From contig CAVZYX010000005.1 of the NCBI GenBank assembly GCA_963779645.1, positions 1,364,001 to 1,428,000 of the forward strand: a stretch of 64,000 nt of DNA, in the 5' to 3' direction. Positions 61,581 through 64,000 of this stretch are shown piece by piece (the first letter of the stretch is position 1; every line of letters begins with the position of its first letter). The notes under the pieces are model-generated. The model was not told the DNA's origin. It made no database searches and was given only the letters and a program-made list of their open reading frames with translations. Origin of the DNA: CALMBW01 sp963779645. Its GTDB lineage: Bacteria > Actinomycetota > CADDZG01 > WHSQ01. Position numbers and translations under genes: made by a program.

Positions 61581-62320
61581 CGATCAAGATCGTCCATCAC
61601 GGTGACTGGCCGGGCCTCGCCGAGAGAGCGGAAGATGTCGATGAGGATGTGTGGCCTGAGTACAACAGGCACGGCGACATCCTTAACGGCCACTGGCCCC
61701 GGCTCTATACGGACTTCCCCGAGTATCAGTTCCTGGTTTACGACGACGAGTCCGATGAACTCCTAGCTGAAGGTCACACGGTTCCTTTCTATTGGGACGG
61801 GAACCCGGATCACCTTTCGAACGGCATCGACGATGCCATCAGCGATGGGATGCGTTCGAAGGATCGCGGCGAAACACCGAACACGCTGTGCGCTTTGGCG
61901 GCAGAGATCCCGCCCGCTCATCAGAGCAAAGGGCTCGCTCCGACAGTCCTTAAAGCCATGAGTGATACCGCTAGGGCCAACGGCCTCGAACACTTCCTGG
62001 CCCCCGTTCGACCCAACTTCAAGGAGCGCTACCCGCTCACCCCGATCGAGAACTACATCCGCTGGACCAGGGACGACGGTCTGCCCTTCGACCCTTGGAT
62101 CCGGGTCCACGTAAGGATGGGCGCCAAGGTCCACAAGGCACTTCCCAGGTCACTGCTCATCACGGGGACCGTGGCGGAGTGGGAGGAGTGGACCGGCATG
62201 GCCTTCCCCGAGACCGGTTCCTACGTGTTCCCCCACGGCCTGGCGCCCCTCGAGGTGGATGTCGAGGCAGATGAAGCCACCTATTGGGAGCCCAACCTCT
62301 GGATCGAGCACCCCCTCTAG
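61577..62320 (+). CDS. GNAT-like N-acetyltransferase family protein
   Basis: A 247-residue protein with a GNAT-like core (EYQFLVYDDESDELLAEGHT as strand pair; AAEIPPAHQSKGLAPTVLKAMSDTA as the acetyl-CoA-loop helix, split), and FLAPVRPNFKERYPLTP after it. The canonical Q/RxxGxG/A motif appears as HQSKGLAP. It matches an uncharacterised actinobacterial family. GTG 61577 overlaps the lysA stop. The substrate is unknown. Confidence 0.75.
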   Translation: MTIKIVHHGDWPGLAERAEDVDEDVWPEYNRHGDILNGHWPRLYTDFPEYQFLVYDDESDELLAEGHTVPFYWDGNPDHLSNGIDDAISDGMRSKDRGETPNTLCALAAEIPPAHQSKGLAPTVLKAMSDTARANGLEHFLAPVRPNFKERYPLTPIENYIRWTRDDGLPFDPWIRVHVRMGAKVHKALPRSLLITGTVAEWEEWTGMAFPETGSYVFPHGLAPLEVDVEADEATYWEPNLWIEHPL

Positions 62321-62396
62321 CCTCCTCAGAGTTACCTGGGCAAGCCCGATACGTACCTTTCGGGTGAGATGTCGGACTTCTGCCCAGGAGGCTTCG

Positions 62397-63692
62397 GTGG
62401 ATAGAGCTTTACGAGTGTCGTTAGTCGCCCTAGTGGCGATGGTGGCCGGGGTACTTTTCGCTCTGGTCACCCCAGCAGCTGCCGCAGAGCGTGAGCAGCA
62501 TCGTGATGTCTCGATCCTTTCGGACGAGGAATTCAATAGCGATCACGGTGTGAGATCGGGATCCGGGACCGTCGACGATCCCTATGTCATCTCTGGCTGG
62601 CAGTTCTCACGGCTGTACATCGCCGACACTGACAAATACCTGGTCATACGAGACAACGAGTTCACCTCGGAGCTTGCGCTCAACTGGAACGGCGCTCGCC
62701 TGAAGGTCGTCGACAACGTGATCTCCGACCTCCGGGTCAACGAGAACGTCAAGCGCACAGGGGCTCCAACGAGCGGATTGATCGCTCGGAACAAGATCGG
62801 GGTCGTTGGCCAACTGCGCCACTTCGACGGAGTGTTCGAGCACAACATCGTCGGCAGCGAGACGGAAACGGAGCTCCCGCTTTTCACGACTCGAGCCGTC
62901 AACTTCGACGGATTCAATGGGGCGCGTTTTCGCAACAACACGATCTACGGCTACATGGACGTACGGCTCCACGGCCATCACCACGGTTCAGGGTTTGGGG
63001 CATCGAGCCACGACCACTCGACCACTCACGATCACGCCGATCACTCGGACCACTCTCCGGACTCCATGGCGAACGTCGATCACACGAAGCGTTTCCATGA
63101 GGTGTGGGTGACCGGCAACACCATCTACTCGCAGTCCAACTACGCGCTCGGATACAACGATCAAGGTCATGCCGGTAACGACCGCACTGCCAATTCCGAA
63201 CAGAACGAGGAATTGAACAAGCCGCACGTGCACCACACGCGGGTGCACCTAAACAACAACACACTCATCGGTTCGGGTCTCGACGTGAGCATCTTCAACG
63301 CAAGGGACGAACTGCACAACCGATGGGCCAAGGGTTATATCGAGATCCGTGACAACAAGGTCACGATCGTTAGAGACGACAACGATCTCTTCGAAGGGCG
63401 AAACGGGATCGCAGTGTGGGATGCAAGGTGGCTTGACGTTCGCATCCAGGGCAACACCGTCAAGGGTGAATACACCGGCGACGACCTGCTCAACATGGAT
63501 TTCGATCGGGGGATCATCGTGGACACCATCCATAAGGGAGCGGTGTTCATGTACGACAACATCGTTGAGAGCTTCAACGTTGGCATCGCCGCCTACCGAT
63601 TCACTGCAACCGACTGGTGGTTGGAAGGAAACACTGTGCGGTCCGTGGGGACCGAGATGGAGACGGACGAAACGGCTAAACCGAGGGATTGA
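62397..63692 (+). CDS. Secreted right-handed beta-helix protein with histidine-rich insert
   Basis: A 431-residue protein. A signal peptide (LVALVAMVAGVLFALVTPAAA) is followed by a NosD/PbH1-like beta-helix with repeated NTI/DN turns (LVIRDNEFTSELAL, NRFRNNTIYGYM-like and VWVTGNTIYSQSNY). An insert near residues 195-230 is very rich in His and Asp (HGHHHGSGF, SSHDHSTTHDHADHSDHS), a likely metal-binding loop. GTG 62397 follows AGGAGG by 5 bases. The fold suggests carbohydrate or copper/metal chemistry at the surface. Identity with true NosD is not claimed. Confidence 0.82.
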   Translation: MDRALRVSLVALVAMVAGVLFALVTPAAAAEREQHRDVSILSDEEFNSDHGVRSGSGTVDDPYVISGWQFSRLYIADTDKYLVIRDNEFTSELALNWNGARLKVVDNVISDLRVNENVKRTGAPTSGLIARNKIGVVGQLRHFDGVFEHNIVGSETETELPLFTTRAVNFDGFNGARFRNNTIYGYMDVRLHGHHHGSGFGASSHDHSTTHDHADHSDHSPDSMANVDHTKRFHEVWVTGNTIYSQSNYALGYNDQGHAGNDRTANSEQNEELNKPHVHHTRVHLNNNTLIGSGLDVSIFNARDELHNRWAKGYIEIRDNKVTIVRDDNDLFEGRNGIAVWDARWLDVRIQGNTVKGEYTGDDLLNMDFDRGIIVDTIHKGAVFMYDNIVESFNVGIAAYRFTATDWWLEGNTVRSVGTEMETDETAKPRD

Positions 63693-63714
63693 GATCCTGG
63701 GTGACGTTCGGATG

Positions 63715-63742
63715 GGGGCGGTTGGAGGGACCGCCCCTTTTC
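63715..63742 (+). terminator. Intrinsic terminator after the beta-helix gene
   Basis: A GC-rich stem GGGGCGGT / ACCGCCCC encloses the loop TGGAGGG and is followed by TTTT. It separates the beta-helix gene from the final sigma factor gene. Confidence 0.85.
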
Positions 63743-63820
63743 GACGCTTTTGGAGGGGATCTGGGCTTAATATCCCTATAGCTTGCCCCGCTTGGGGCCA
63801 TAGCTCGTAGGGGGAAAAAG

Positions 63821-64000
63821 ATGACCCGAGACCTGCAGGAGCGGCTCGAGGCCCAATGGCCCGAGCTTGCGACGCGCTTGCGGAGGTACCTGCTGCGCAC
63901 CGGCGTTAGGGCCGGTCGCGTTGACGATGTTGTGCAAGAGACGGCGGCTCGGTTGGTATCGATGTGGGAGCAAGTAGACCCCTCGCGTCCAACGTGGCCA
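63821..64000 (+). CDS. ECF-type sigma factor (partial, runs off the window)
   Basis: The first 60 codons of a sigma-70 family protein, cut by the end of the window. LATRLRRYLLRTGV and VDDVVQETAARLVSMWEQ match the region 2 helices. An AGGGGGAAAAAG stretch precedes ATG 63821. A small hairpin (GCCCCGCTTGGGGC) lies in the leader. No function beyond an ECF sigma factor can be assigned. Confidence 0.75.
   Translation, partial: MTRDLQERLEAQWPELATRLRRYLLRTGVRAGRVDDVVQETAARLVSMWEQVDPSRPTWP

Noticed and set aside
1..64000. CRISPR arrays, rRNA genes, prophage or insertion-sequence transposases
   Set aside because: I found no regularly spaced repeats, no rRNA-like sequence and no transposase, integrase or phage structural protein.

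Overview
The window looks like a chromosomal segment of a free-living actinobacterium, probably from a deep-branching lineage rather than a model genus. The reasons are a moderately high GC content, many GTG and TTG starts, and dense operons with 4-base ATGA overlaps. Actinobacterial regulators are also present: a BldD homologue with its c-di-GMP motif, a SigR/RsrA-type pair, a PdtaS-type kinase and a SigF-type sigma factor with its anti-sigma. The assignment rests on gene content only; no rRNA is present.

Layout. 0-5.7 kb: a secreted LVIVD-repeat protein, then an assimilatory sulfate/sulfite reduction and siroheme cluster (sir, cysH, a 51-aa zinc ribbon, precorrin-2 dehydrogenase; cobA divergent). 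5.8-9.4 kb: alpha/beta hydrolase, membrane-anchored MurF-like ligase and D-Ala-D-Ala ligase. 9.4-11.8 kb: sigR/rsrA-like pair, an enoyl-CoA hydratase and a membrane protein. 12-16.1 kb: acyl-CoA carboxylase subunits, a BKACE enzyme and a second enoyl-CoA hydratase, interrupted by upp on the other strand. 16.2-24.1 kb: small housekeeping proteins, a PdtaS-like kinase, an antiporter, an ECF sigma factor with a frameshifted membrane partner, and a VCBS/ASPIC secreted protein. 24.1-26.7 kb: an apparent ku-rsbW-sigF operon divergent from bldD. 26.75-27.74 kb: a 1-kb segment bounded by inverted repeats holding a decayed methyltransferase. 28-36.2 kb: envelope and secreted proteins (DUF3105, sugar dehydrogenase, GAF kinase, deacetylase/L,D-transpeptidase fusion, NlpC/P60, BNR protein). 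36.2-38.2 kb: mscL, glpX and a truncated solute-binding protein next to a 43-bp repeat. 38.2-42.9 kb: a five-gene operon of ABC exporter, two alpha/beta hydrolases and an ATP-grasp enzyme. 42.9-46.9 kb: acyl-CoA dehydrogenase, stand-alone E2 domain, DUF983, ECF sigma and ogt. 46.9-57.2 kb: large secreted hydrolases, all carrying frameshifts, around intact SCP2 and SDR genes. 57.2-64 kb: tRNA-Arg(CCG), response regulator, argS, phzF, lysA, GNAT, a His-rich beta-helix protein and the start of a fifth sigma factor.

How the genes fit together. The sulfur cluster makes sulfide and the siroheme its reductase needs. MurF-like plus Ddl serve peptidoglycan precursor synthesis. The central stress region appears to join DNA end-joining (Ku), the general stress sigma factor and the developmental regulator BldD around one divergent promoter region. 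The clearest unexplained structures are the ATP-grasp/esterase/exporter operon, two short repeat families that begin just after stop codons, and the concentration of reading-frame lesions in genes for secreted or membrane proteins.
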